Source of the DNA: Streptomyces stelliscabiei | GTDB taxonomy: Bacteria; Actinomycetota; Actinomycetes; Streptomycetales; Streptomycetaceae | DNA length: 64,000 bases | Reading direction: 5' to 3' | Assembly (NCBI RefSeq): GCF_014873495.1 | Contig: NZ_JADBGF010000001.1 | Location: forward strand, 10,168,001-10,232,000 | Shown here: piece after piece, positions 33,011-42,200 of the stretch | Layout of the letters: every line of letters begins with the position of its first letter | How positions within the stretch are numbered: position 1 is the first letter of the stretch | Translations under genes and position numbers: made by a program | Notes under the pieces: generated by a model | Told to the model about the DNA's origin: nothing | The model's input: only the letters and a program-made list of their open reading frames with translations | Databases searched by the model: none

Positions 33011-33767
33011 CTAGCTTGACTCTGCCGGGGATCTTGGGGTTGGCGAGGTCAACTGCCCAGGGTGCGCCAGGATTTCAGCCGAGGTAACTCGCGCTGGTCG
33101 AGGTAGCTCGGGAAGGCAGTCGGTCGGCGGCGTATGGGGGCTTCCTCGGCCGGTGGCAATCCGCTGAGGCGCTCGATGTTGACGGCGATGGCCGTCAGGA
33201 CGTGCTGGATGTGGGCCTTTCCCTGCCCTCGGTAGCGGCAGCGCCGCATGCCGTGGCCATGGGCGGACTCGTTGACTGTGCCCTCCACTCCGGAGCGGAC
33301 CGCGTAACGCGCCTTCCACTCGGGTGTCTGCTGCTCGGCGGCGGACACGGAGTTGCAGGTCACGGAGCTCTCGTGGAGGAAATCCCACGGTGCGGGCGCT
33401 GTCGGTGGTGGTGGTGCACGTGCGAGGTCGAGCAGGCGGTCGGCGCGGTCGTCTTCGGAGAGACGGTCTCGGAAGTCGGCCAGCACGCTGTGGTGGAAGC
33501 CGAGGTCGTCCAGCTCCATGGCCATGGCGTACTTGAAGTCAATGCGGCAGCGGACCGACTCGGCGGCCTGTCGGTCGGACAGGCCGAGCAGGAACCGCAG
33601 CACGCAGACGGTGGCCAGTTGGGCAGGTGAGAGCCCCGGACGCCCGTCTCACGGGTACCAGTCGGCGAAGTCCTCGTCGCACCACAGCCCACAGAGGCGG
33701 TCACGTACACCCGTCGATCTTGCTGCCGCACCGGGAAACTCCAAGATCCCCGACAGAGTCAAGCTAG
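33011..33767. mobile_element. IS1182-family element, internally deleted (757 bp) with intact terminal inverted repeats
   Basis: Ends are CTAGCTTGACTCTGCCGGGG (33011 onward) and the reverse complement of the segment ending at 33767 (CTAGCTTGACTCTGTCGGGG); the match extends over 31 bp with two mismatches. Full IS1182 members are about 1.6 kb, so over half the element is missing. No exact target duplication could be seen (ACGCC left, ACGTG right). With both ends present it could still be moved by a complete relative. Confidence 0.75.
33049..33740 (-). pseudogene. IS1182-family transposase with internal deletion
   Basis: The minus-strand frame has N-terminal family text LRFLLGLSDRQAAESVRCRI, DFKYAMAMELDDLGFHHSVL and ADFRDRLSEDDRADRLLDLA, then jumps directly to the C-terminal EWKARYAVRSGVEGTVNESA, HIQHVLTAIAVNIERLSG and LPRLKSWRTLGS. 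The central catalytic part is deleted. A frameshift also separates the first residues (near 33640). Confidence 0.75.
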
Positions 33768-33789
33768 ACGTGTGCTGCCGATGGCAGGG

Positions 33790-34002
33790 TCATTCCGGCG
33801 GTGACTGCTCGTACCGAGCGAGGTCGTCGTCCGTCACGAAGTAGTTCTGCCCGCTTTCGGCGTCATATAGCAGAGCACCTCGCAGAATCGGATTGGAAGC
33901 GTTGAACACGTGCTTCTTGATGAGGACGCTCTCGATTCCGTACATTCCAGGGTCTTTCATCACGAGTGTGCTGCGGGTGACGAAGGTCAGTTCATCCATC
34001 AT
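33790..34002 (-). CDS. Small uncharacterised protein
   Basis: A 70-residue frame starting MMDELTFVTRSTLVMKDPGM and ending with YDAESGQNYFVTDDDLARYE. AGGGG precedes the ATG at 34002. It is less GC-biased than its neighbours, hinting at foreign origin. No family recognised. The frame stays open upstream into mannanase-derived sequence, but that extension is not part of this gene in my reading. It sits just outside the right end of the IS1182 remnant. Confidence 0.45.
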   Translation of the reverse strand: MMDELTFVTRSTLVMKDPGMYGIESVLIKKHVFNASNPILRGALLYDAESGQNYFVTDDDLARYEQSPPE

Positions 34003-34094
34003 TGTGACCCCTATCTGGTTGTCATTGAGCAAAGTGCCGAGGTGTGAGGAAAGCCCGCACGGCCGGTTTCGCCAAGTTACCGGCACAGAATAGA

Positions 34095-34196
34095 GATGTT
34101 CGCTGCCTACGCCACCGGGCGGGCCCGACACGACAGAGAACCGCTGGTTCCCCCAGTCCGGCCCGTCCGTGTGGGGGTCGGTCGGGACGCCGTTCA
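34095..34196 (-). pseudogene. CBM10-like cellulose-binding module severed from the mannanase by a frameshift
   Basis: Immediately after the mannanase stop, the minus strand in the +1 frame reads VNGVPTDPHTDGPDWGNQRF SVVSG, clearly the remainder of a CBM10-type module as found at the end of Streptomyces beta-mannanases (consensus PYCVNG-xSDPDGDGWGWENQ-SCVV). Restoring one base (TAC-TGC-GTG in place of TAC-GCG-TGA) would rejoin it to the enzyme. The aromatic and Cys residues of the module are already partly lost. Confidence 0.6.
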
Positions 34197-35234
34197 CGCG
34201 TAGAGGTAGCCTCTCGGGGCGGTGCCGCCATTGCCGCCGGAGCTACCTCCGCTGGCGTAGATGGTGGCCTCCTTCGCGGTGCTTGCGATGCCGTCGGTGC
34301 CGCTGAAAATGCGTTTGCCCCAGTCGGTCAGGGAGTTGGCCCTGAAGTTGTCGACCATGTCCAGGTAGCCGCCAGTGTTGCCGCTCCAGGACCAGCCCAA
34401 GTATCCCAGGCTGAGTTCCTCTGCGGTGGCCATGATCGAGTCCTCGTTGGGGTTGCCGTCGGTGTGCCAGTCGCCGAACTCACCTATCAGGATCGGCAAT
34501 CCGGCGCTGACGAAGAAGTCGAGGTAGTCCCGCACCGTCTCGGCGTTTTCGTAGACCCCGTACATGTGGATCGAGAAGATCGTGTTCCGGTTGGGGTCGG
34601 CGTCGAAGACCGTGTGGGCGTGGTTGCGCATGGTACCCGAATAGTCCTGACCCCAGTTGGGGGCGTCGACCATGATGGCGTGGCGGAAGCCGGCGCCTCG
34701 CAGCTTCCGGATAGCGGCGCTGGTGTCGGAAGTCCAGCGCTCGTAATCCTTGTTGCCGTGCGGCTCGTTGCCGATGTTGATGACGACGTACTGCTCCTGG
34801 CCCTGCAGTGCTCCTCTGACCTTGATCCAGTAATCGGCGGCCTCGGAGAGCGTGGCGGCGCCGCTCACCTCGCCGTAACCGGTGGTGTCGTGCACCTCCA
34901 GCACGCAGATCAGCCGGTTCCGCTTGCACAGCCGGACGATGGTAGAGACCTCAGCGGTGCTGGTCATCGGCCAATGATGGCCGCTGGAGAGCACCACGCG
35001 GACGGTGTTGGCGTCCTTCGCCTTGATGTCGGAGAGGGAGCCCGTCCGGTCGGTGTACCAAGCGTGAGGATGGTTGACGCCGCGCATCACGAAGTCGTTG
35101 CCGTTGGCCTCGACGACGCGTCCGTTGCTGACGCGGATGCCGATGGCGGCCTCGGCCTCATCGGCGGCTCCGGACGTGGACGCCAGCGCCGTGGCCGCTT
35201 CCGTGGGCAGCAGATGCCTTGGTCGCTTCTGCAT
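34194..35234 (-). CDS. GH5 beta-mannanase/cellulase-like enzyme, binding module lost
   Basis: A 346-residue glycoside hydrolase family 5 protein closest to Streptomyces ManA-type endo-1,4-beta-mannanases: GIRVSNGRVVEANGNDFVMR, GVNHPHAWY, acid/base Glu in INIGNEPHGN (E157) and nucleophile Glu in ILIGEFGDWHTDG (E252), then GYLGWSWSGN. The catalytic domain looks complete. Two defects are seen. The N-terminus (MQKRPRHLLPTEAATALAST) lacks a proper hydrophobic signal-peptide core, so export is doubtful. A one-base deletion at the end creates a premature stop in the CBM10-like module. A GAGGAGGGG site precedes the ATG. It may be decaying. Confidence 0.8.
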   Translation of the reverse strand: MQKRPRHLLPTEAATALASTSGAADEAEAAIGIRVSNGRVVEANGNDFVMRGVNHPHAWYTDRTGSLSDIKAKDANTVRVVLSSGHHWPMTSTAEVSTIVRLCKRNRLICVLEVHDTTGYGEVSGAATLSEAADYWIKVRGALQGQEQYVVINIGNEPHGNKDYERWTSDTSAAIRKLRGAGFRHAIMVDAPNWGQDYSGTMRNHAHTVFDADPNRNTIFSIHMYGVYENAETVRDYLDFFVSAGLPILIGEFGDWHTDGNPNEDSIMATAEELSLGYLGWSWSGNTGGYLDMVDNFRANSLTDWGKRIFSGTDGIASTAKEATIYASGGSSGGNGGTAPRGYLYA

Positions 35235-35445
35235 GTCCCCTCCTCAGATTTTTCTTCATGCTCTCTTTCAAGAGTGCCTCTCCTGAGCGGTGCCCGCAGG
35301 GAGGCCCGCGGGGTCTTTCGGCGAGCTGCGGACCAGGGGACAAGCAGTTCCGAGAGTCGGGAGCCTGTGGACGGTGGCTGGGTTGCTGTGCGGAGCGGTG
35401 CCGGGGCGTTTTGCGTCGGGCTCCTGGGAGGGCGACCCCGCGCTC

Positions 35446-35479
35446 CATGGCAGAGGACGGCACCATCCGCCCCATGCCT
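35446..35479 (+). repeat. 34-bp direct repeat, copy 1
   Basis: CATGGCAGAGGACGGCACCA and 14 further bases (to CCCATGCCT) recur at 37127-37160 with one mismatch. In copy 2 this encodes the last residues MAEDGTISPMP of an alpha/beta hydrolase relic; here the reading would be MAEDGTIRPMP. It suggests that a related gene end, or part of the same gene, was left here beside the IS3 remnant. Confidence 0.6.
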
Positions 35480-35536
35480 ACTGGGGTGTTTGATCTTGGA
35501 CACGCGAAACACTGGATTCTGAGGATCTGAGAACGG

Positions 35537-35851
35537 ACATCTCTGGTCACGAAGCACTGCCCGCCGGAGTTCAAGGCGGATGCGGTCGTGCTGTGCCGGT
35601 CGCACCCTGAAGCGATGATCAGGCAGGTCGCGACTGATCTGGGAGTCAACCCGGAGACGCTGCGGAACTGGGTACAGGCGGCCGGGGCGAACCGGCCGAA
35701 GGGGTGTCGGACGGAGGGACCCGCGGAGCCGCCCACGCCGCTGGAGGCGGAGAACGCGGCACGGCGCAGGAATGTGTGCGACCTGGAGGAGGAACGCGAG
35801 ATCCTGTGCAAGGCGGCGAAGTATTTCGCCGGGGGAGACGCACTGGTGAGG
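35537..35851 (+). pseudogene. IS3-family OrfA, start lost and truncated
   Basis: The plus-strand frame reads SLVTKHCPPEFKADAVVLCR, EAMIRQVATDLGVNPETLRN, WVQAAG and LEEEREILCKAAKYFAG. This is the HTH/leucine-zipper OrfA of an IS3-family element: PPEFKADAV, DLGVNPETLRNWV and LEEEREIL-KAAKYFAGE are standard. The start codon position now reads ACA, and the frame leaves OrfA sequence after KYFAGG. OrfB (the integrase) is absent. Confidence 0.7.
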
Positions 35852-35869
35852 AGTCGTCAACTATCGGTA

Positions 35870-36330
35870 ACTACTACCGGACTTGAATGTTGCCTTTGTA
35901 GTCAGCGATCACGTCTTGGAGGGCGTCGATCGTGCGGGGTGGGCGGGTTCGTCGGCGCTGGGGGATGGCTGCAGTGATGTCGGGGGCGGCGGCGTAGGCC
36001 AGCCAGGGGCATGGTTCGGTGGGCGTGGCAACTCAAGGTGTTGCTGTCCCGGCCGAGAAGTCAGGCCGTCAGGGTGAGGGCGACGGTGTTGCGGCGGCTC
36101 AGGACGGCGGCCAGGACGCGGTGGCGGTGCCCGGGGTTGTATCCGCGCCGGGTGAGGCCCCTCCTCTCTCCTGCTCCGCATCGGCCAAGACCCGACGGCA
36201 GGGCTCGAGTTCGTCCACGAGCCGGTCGAACAGCTCGCGGGACATGCCGGTCAGGACAGGATGCGTGAGCAGGTGGGTGGCTTCGGCCGGGATCGGCGGT
36301 GCCCTCGCACGGTCCGGCTAGGGTGGCGGT
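35870..36330 (-). pseudogene. Mosaic of transposase-like remnants
   Basis: Minus-strand scraps with high GC3: at the left RTRPPRTIDALQDVIADYKG NIQVR with a stop, and near 36100-36270 HPVLTGMSRELFDRLVDELE PCRRVLADAEQER. Both look like ends of DDE-type transposases but not of a family I can name with confidence, and they are not joined in one frame. No intact gene. Confidence 0.3.
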
Positions 36331-36339
36331 GCCATCTGA

Positions 36340-36468
36340 CGTGCAGCCCGAGGTCGCCACGATGACGATCGCGGCCAGCACTTCGCGGTCGCCGTGCCGA
36401 CGCAGGCCACCGCCCTGGGGCAAGATGCAGACGAGGTGCCGCAGTGCGATCCTGATACGGGAGTGCAT
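36340..36468 (-). pseudogene. IS5-type transposase N-terminal fragment
   Basis: The minus-strand frame reads RIALRHLVCILPQGGGLRRH and GDREVLAAIVIVATSGCT, the N-terminal IS5 signature (LLPPRRRRHGD...VLAAIV-VATSGCTWR) used before the first DDE strand. It ends abruptly after SGCT. It is distinct from the intact IS5-family pair further right. Confidence 0.55.
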
Positions 36469-36483
36469 CGCGAGTATTCACCT

Positions 36484-36766
36484 TCACGCGCGGGCATGGC
36501 TGTCGTGCTCTGCGCCGTCTACGTCAGCCCCGAGCTTGCAAAACGTACGACGCACGCCAGCAGGAGATTGCTGTAGCCGGAGCTTTCTACCACTCCTCAA
36601 CCCGCAACTCCGCCAGACGCACTCAAAGGGACGGTTGGTTCCGGCCGAGATGTCATAGCGGGGTCGGGCAAGTCGACGCGGCCTCGTATGGAGGATCCGT
36701 GCAACGTCAATCCGGCTCCGCACCAGTCTGCTTGTGCCCCCGCTCTCTGGCCAGAGGACGCCCAGC
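36484..36766. other. Gap without a supported gene
   Basis: About 280 bp between a transposase scrap and the hydrolase relic. Frames are open on both strands but lack motifs and consistent codon use. Confidence 0.35.
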
Positions 36767-37162
36767 TACCCGTTCCAACTGAACAACTCCCAGAGCGACT
36801 GGGACGAACTGGACGCAGTAGTCGAATACATCCGGACCGAGCGGAACGTCCCGCAGGTCGCGTGCTCGGCGGAAGCGTGCCCGTGCTGATCGCCTACGGG
36901 GAGTACGACACAACCGCGAACGCCACGCCGGACAGTGGCGATCCTCTGCTCACCTTCTCCGTTCCCGCGCTCTACGACGCCATCACCGGCCCGCACCGGC
37001 CCAAGTGAAGATGGCCTGTGCCGGACACCGGGTGGTCTGGGAAGGCCAGCACAAGAACCTGCACAACCTGTCAAAGCACTGGCTCAAGCACACCAAGGTC
37101 GACGGCAAGACCCAGGGCCTCTTCGACATGGCAGAGGACGGCACCATCAGCCCCATGCCTTA
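36767..37162 (+). pseudogene. Alpha/beta hydrolase, internally deleted
   Basis: The plus strand shows YPFQLNNSQSDWDELDAVVE YIRTERNVPQV in one frame, then after a break SVPVLIAYGEYDTTANATPD and YDAITGPHRPK in another, and finally MACAGHRVVWEGQHKNLHNL, SKHWLKHTKVDGK and MAEDGTISPMP with a stop. Acid (YGEYDTT) and histidine (GQHKNLHNLS) regions of an alpha/beta hydrolase remain, but the nucleophile-elbow segment between the first two blocks is missing and there are at least two frame changes. The stop is directly at the TTA target of the first IS5 copy. Confidence 0.6.
37127..37160 (+). repeat. 34-bp direct repeat, copy 2
   Basis: Second copy of the repeat at 35446-35479, one mismatch; codes for the C-terminal end of the alpha/beta hydrolase relic. 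The interval between the copies (about 1.7 kb) holds IS3 and IS5 scraps. Confidence 0.6.
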
Positions 37163-38047
37163 GAGGCCCTAACAGAAGTCGTTGATCATGTGACTTTTGG
37201 TGTGGGTGGTCGTTGGTCTGGTCGTGGGGAAACGTCAGTCGCGGCCATGGATCGTGTCGGATGAACTGTGGTCGCTCGTCGAGCCGTTGCTGCCCGGGCC
37301 GCCGCCGAAGGTGGTGGAGGGCAGACCTCGGGTGCCGGACCGGCAGGCGTTGTGCGGGATCCTGTTCGTGCTGCATACCGGCATCCAGTGGGAGTACCTG
37401 CCCCAGGAACTGGGCTTCGGTTCCGGCATGACGTGCTGGCGGCGCCTGGCCGCGTGGAACGAGGCCGGGGTGTGGGATGAACTGCACCTGGTGCTGCTGA
37501 GGAAGCTGCGGGCGGCGAAGAAGCTGGACTGGTCTCGGGCGGTGATCGACTCCTCGCACGTGCGGGCCGCTCGGCGCGGCCCAAAAGCGGGCCCAGCCCG
37601 GTCGACCGCGCACGTCCGGGCAGCAAGCACCACGTCCTCACCGACGCCCAGGGCATCCCGCTCGCAGTGTCTCTGACCGGCGGAAACCGCAACGACGTCA
37701 CCCAGCTACTGCCCCTGCTCGACAAGGTCCCCGCCGTGTCCGGCCTCGTCGGCCGGCCCAGACGCAGACCCGATGCGCTCCTAGCAGACCGCGGCTACGA
37801 CCACGACAAGTACCGGCGCCTGCTCTGGACCCGCGGCATCCGCCCGGTCATCGCCAGACGCGGAGAAGAGCACGGCAGCGGCCTGGGCATCTTCCGCTAC
37901 GTCGTCGAGCGCACGATCGCCTGGCTGCACGGCTTCCGCCGACTGCGCATCCGCTGGGAACGACGCGACGACATCCACGAAGCCTTCCTCGGACTCGCCA
38001 CCTGCCTGATCACCCACCGCCACGTCCAACGCCTTTGTTAGGACCTC
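37163..38047 (+). mobile_element. IS5-family element, copy 1 (885 bp)
   Basis: Ends GAGGCCCTAACA and TGTTAGGACCTC form 12-bp inverted repeats with one mismatch. It is flanked by TTA at 37160-37162 and 38048-38050, a 3-bp target duplication usual for the IS427-type subgroup. It encodes the two-frame transposase below and is directly followed by an identical copy. Confidence 0.88.
37197..38041 (+). CDS. IS5-family transposase, two frames joined by -1 frameshifting (copy 1)
   Basis: OrfA (37197-37676) carries SRPWIVSDELWSLVEPLLPG, LCGILFVLHTGIQWEYLPQE and LDWSRAVIDSSHVRA; OrfB (37667-38041) carries SLTGGNRNDVTQLLPLLDKV, LLADRGYDHDKYRR and FRYVVERTIAWLHGFRRLRI. First Asp (VIDSSHV), second Asp (LADRGYD) and the final Glu (VERTIAWL) complete a DDE triad. 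At CCAAAAG (AAAA at 37583-37586) a -1 slip changes the reading to KSGPSPVDRARPGSKHHVLT, which is the normal family sequence, so programmed -1 frameshifting making one protein of about 280 residues is likely. Stop lies within the right inverted repeat. Confidence 0.85.
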
Positions 38048-38050
38048 TTA

Positions 38051-38935
38051 GAGGCCCTAACAGAAGTCGTTGATCATGTGACTTTTGGTGTGGGTGGTCG
38101 TTGGTCTGGTCGTGGGGAAACGTCAGTCGCGGCCATGGATCGTGTCGGATGAACTGTGGTCGCTCGTCGAGCCGTTGCTGCCCGGGCCGCCGCCGAAGGT
38201 GGTGGAGGGCAGACCTCGGGTGCCGGACCGGCAGGCGTTGTGCGGGATCCTGTTCGTGCTGCATACCGGCATCCAGTGGGAGTACCTGCCCCAGGAACTG
38301 GGCTTCGGTTCCGGCATGACGTGCTGGCGGCGCCTGGCCGCGTGGAACGAGGCCGGGGTGTGGGATGAACTGCACCTGGTGCTGCTGAGGAAGCTGCGGG
38401 CGGCGAAGAAGCTGGACTGGTCTCGGGCGGTGATCGACTCCTCGCACGTGCGGGCCGCTCGGCGCGGCCCAAAAGCGGGCCCAGCCCGGTCGACCGCGCA
38501 CGTCCGGGCAGCAAGCACCACGTCCTCACCGACGCCCAGGGCATCCCGCTCGCAGTGTCTCTGACCGGCGGAAACCGCAACGACGTCACCCAGCTACTGC
38601 CCCTGCTCGACAAGGTCCCCGCCGTGTCCGGCCTCGTCGGCCGGCCCAGACGCAGACCCGATGCGCTCCTAGCAGACCGCGGCTACGACCACGACAAGTA
38701 CCGGCGCCTGCTCTGGACCCGCGGCATCCGCCCGGTCATCGCCAGACGCGGAGAAGAGCACGGCAGCGGCCTGGGCATCTTCCGCTACGTCGTCGAGCGC
38801 ACGATCGCCTGGCTGCACGGCTTCCGCCGACTGCGCATCCGCTGGGAACGACGCGACGACATCCACGAAGCCTTCCTCGGACTCGCCACCTGCCTGATCA
38901 CCCACCGCCACGTCCAACGCCTTTGTTAGGACCTC
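38051..38935 (+). mobile_element. IS5-family element, copy 2 (885 bp)
   Basis: Identical to copy 1 as far as I can compare, same orientation, separated from it only by TTA (38048-38050), and followed by TTA at 38936-38938. The pattern TTA-IS-TTA-IS-TTA is that of a tandem insertion dimer. Confidence 0.88.
38085..38929 (+). CDS. IS5-family transposase, two frames joined by -1 frameshifting (copy 2)
   Basis: Same two-frame organisation as copy 1, offset by 888 bp: OrfA 38085-38564, OrfB 38555-38929, A-run at 38471-38474. The translated sequences are identical to those of copy 1, so either copy could supply active transposase. See copy 1 for motifs. Confidence 0.85.
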
Positions 38936-38938
38936 TTA

Positions 38939-39226
38939 GAGGGCGCGACTGAAATGTTCAGAGCTGATGCCCCGATAGCAGAACATCATCGGTCAGATGA
39001 TTGGCGGGCGCGCAAGTGCGGCGGTCTGCGCATGGCAGGACGATGCCGGGCGTAGCGAGTAGCGTGGAATTGGATGTGCTCGGAGAAGCCGGCACAGATT
39101 ATGGAAGTTTCGGGCCCCCTTGCAGGCTCCGCTGACACGGATTGCGACCTCATGCACACCACGGGAGGAACCAATTGCGGTGTGAACGAGCAGTCTCAGA
39201 CAGGCCCGGCAACATAGCAGGCGACC
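38939..39226. other. Upstream region of the TcB-TcC gene, no gene seen
   Basis: A 288-bp stretch, slightly less GC-rich than its surroundings, with no convincing frame. An in-frame TAG at 39215 rules out an earlier start for the downstream giant gene. The tandem IS elements end at its left edge, so outward-reading IS promoters might influence the toxin gene. Confidence 0.4.
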
Positions 39227-42200
39227 ATGGCGGCGCCTGAGCGGGCCTCGGGGCGGGCGGCTGGCGACCAACAGGTCCAGGGGAGTTCCCTCCCCGCACC
39301 CCCGTCCATCTCCCTGCCCAAAGGCGGAGGTGCCGTTCGCGGCATAGGCGAAAAGTTCGCCGCGAACCCGGTCACCGGCACCGGAGCGATGACGGTACCC
39401 ATCGCCACCAGCACGGGTCGCTCCGGTTTCGGACCGCAACTCGCGCTCTCCTACAACTCGGACGCGGGCAACGGGCCGTTCGGATTTGGCTGGAACCTGG
39501 CCTTGCCCTCGATCACACGCAAGACCGACAAAGGCCTTCCGCAGTACCGCGACGCCGACGAGTCCGACGTCTACATCCTGTCCGGTGTCGAGGACCTGGT
39601 GCCCGTACTCCGGCCGGACGGCACCCGTTTCGTCGACGACACCAGCGCACCCGGATATGTCGTACACCGGTACCGTCCGAGAACCGAGGGGCTCTTCGCT
39701 CGCATCGAACGCTGGACCCATGTCGCCACCGGCGATATGCACTGGCGTTCCGTCAGTGCCGACAATGTGACGACGCTGTACGGCACCGACAGCCGCTCCC
39801 GCATCGAGCGTCCGGCCGACCACCAGCCGTCAAAGGAATCGTCTCGCGTTTTCAGCTGGCTCATCTGCGAGAGCTTCGACGACAAGGGCAACGCGGTCGT
39901 CTACGAGTACGCGGCGGAGAACACTGACAATGTCGACCACTCTCTGGCAAGCGAACGAAACCGACTGCGCAAAGCGAACCGGTACCTTAAGCGCATCAAG
40001 TACGGCAACCGGGTCTCCCGGCTCGTCCAACCGGACCTGAGCCAGGCAACCTGGCTGTTCGAAGTGGTCTTCGACTACGACGAGGGTCACTATGAGACCG
40101 TCGATCCCGACCCGAGCCTGCCCTCGGCCGAGCAGCACCAGTTCGCCCGGGCTTCCGTGACGCCGGCCCATCCGTGGGCCGCGCGCCCCGACCCGTTTTC
40201 CTCGCATCGTGCCGGCTTCGAGGTGCGAACCTACCGCCGGTGCCGCCGCGTGCTGATGTTCCACCACATTCCCGACCTGCCGACCGGGGAGGACGGCTAC
40301 GAAGGACTGGTCCGGTCCACCGAGTTCGACTATGCCGACCTCGACTACAGTCGACCGGTCTCCGTGGACGACGAACTGGCCCATCAGGGCAGTACCCGCA
40401 TCGCATCCTTCATCCGCAGGGTCACCCAATCCGGATATGTCCGCGACGACAGTCAGCCCGCCGTGGTGCGCGGCGGTGTCACGTACGCCACTTATCTCAA
40501 GCAGTCGCTGCCGCCGTTGGAGCTCGAGTACAGCAAGGCAGTCGTCCAGGACGAGGTGCGCGATGTCGAGGCAGAACGCCCGGAAAGCCTGCCAGTCGGT
40601 TACGACGGCGTGTGTCAGTGGGTCGACCTGCATGGCGAGGGGATTCCGGGGGTACTCACCGAGCTGAGCGGCGGCTGGATCTACCACCGCAACCGCAGCC
40701 CGCTCCCTGACGAAGGCACCGACTCCACCGCCGCCCGATTCGGTCCGGCCGAACTGGTCGCGACCAAGCCGAACCTGTTCCTGGCCGGCGGGCGGGCACG
40801 GCTGGTGGATCTCGCCGGTGACGGCCACCTGGACCTGGCGATGCTGGACGGCCCCACGCCTGGTCTGTACGAGCATGACGACGACGAGGGATGGCTGCCC
40901 TTCCGCCCCTTCACGTCCTGCCTCAACCTCGACTTCCGCGACCCGAACCTGCGGCTCGTGGACCTCAACGGCGATGGCCACGCCGACGTACTGATCACCG
41001 AGGAAGATGCCGTCGTCTGGCATCCCTCGCTCGCTGAGCAGGGCTTCGGTCCGGCCACGCGGGTCACCCAGCCGCTCGTCGAGGAGGACGGCCCACGCCT
41101 AGTATTCGCCGACGGCACCCAGTCCGTTCATCTGGCCGATATGTGCGGTGACGGCCTGGCCGGCCTGGTGCGCGTCCGTAACGGAGAAGTCTGTTACTGG
41201 CCGAGTCTCGGTTACGGACGGTTCGGAGCCAAGGTCACTGTGGACAACGCGCCATGGTTCGACACCCCTGGCGCGTTCGACCAGCGCCGGATCCTGCTGG
41301 CCGACATCGACGGCTCCGGCACCACGGACATCATCTACCTGCACCACGATGGGCCATGCCTCTACTTCAACCAGGCGGGCAATCGGTTCAGTGATCCGCG
41401 TCGGCTGCGTGGGCTGCCGGCCACCGCTGACGGTGTCTCGGTCACCACGGCCGACCTGCTGGGAAACGGCACCGCCTGTCTGGTCTGGTCCTCACCCCTG
41501 CCAGCTGACCATCGCCGACCGATGCGCTACGTCGACCTGATGGGCGGCGACAAGCCCCACCTGCTGACCAGAGCGGTCAACAACCTCGGAGCGGAGACCA
41601 GAGTCCACTACACGCCCTCGACGAAGTTCTACCTGGCGGACCAGCGCGCCGGCCGCCCCTGGGTGAGCCGCCTGCCGTTCCCGGTTCACGTTGTCGAACG
41701 GGTCGAGACCTACGACCACGTCAGCCACAACCGGTTCGTCACCCGGTACGCCTACCACCACGGCCACTTCGACGGCGAGGAACGGGAGTTCGGCGGCTTC
41801 GGCATGGTGGAGCAGCAGGACACCGAGCACATCGACGCGCTGTCGAGCAGCGCCGCCTTCCCGGTCGGCACCAACGTCGACGCCTCCTCGCACGTGCCGC
41901 CGGTGCTCACCAGGACCTGGTTCCACACGGGCATCCACCTCGGCGGCGCGCACGTGTCGGACTTCTTCGCAGGGCTCTTGGACGCCTCCGACAAAGGCGA
42001 GTACTACCGCGAACCCGGGTTGACCGACGAGCAGGCGCGGGCCCTGCTGCTGACCGACACCGTGCTGCCCGCCGGCCTCACCACCGAGGAAGAACGCCAG
42101 GCGTGCCGCGCTCTTCGCGGCTCGGTCCTCAGGCAGGAGGTCTACGCCCTCGACGGGACCGGTACCGACGACTACCCCTACGGTCACCCGTACACCGTCT

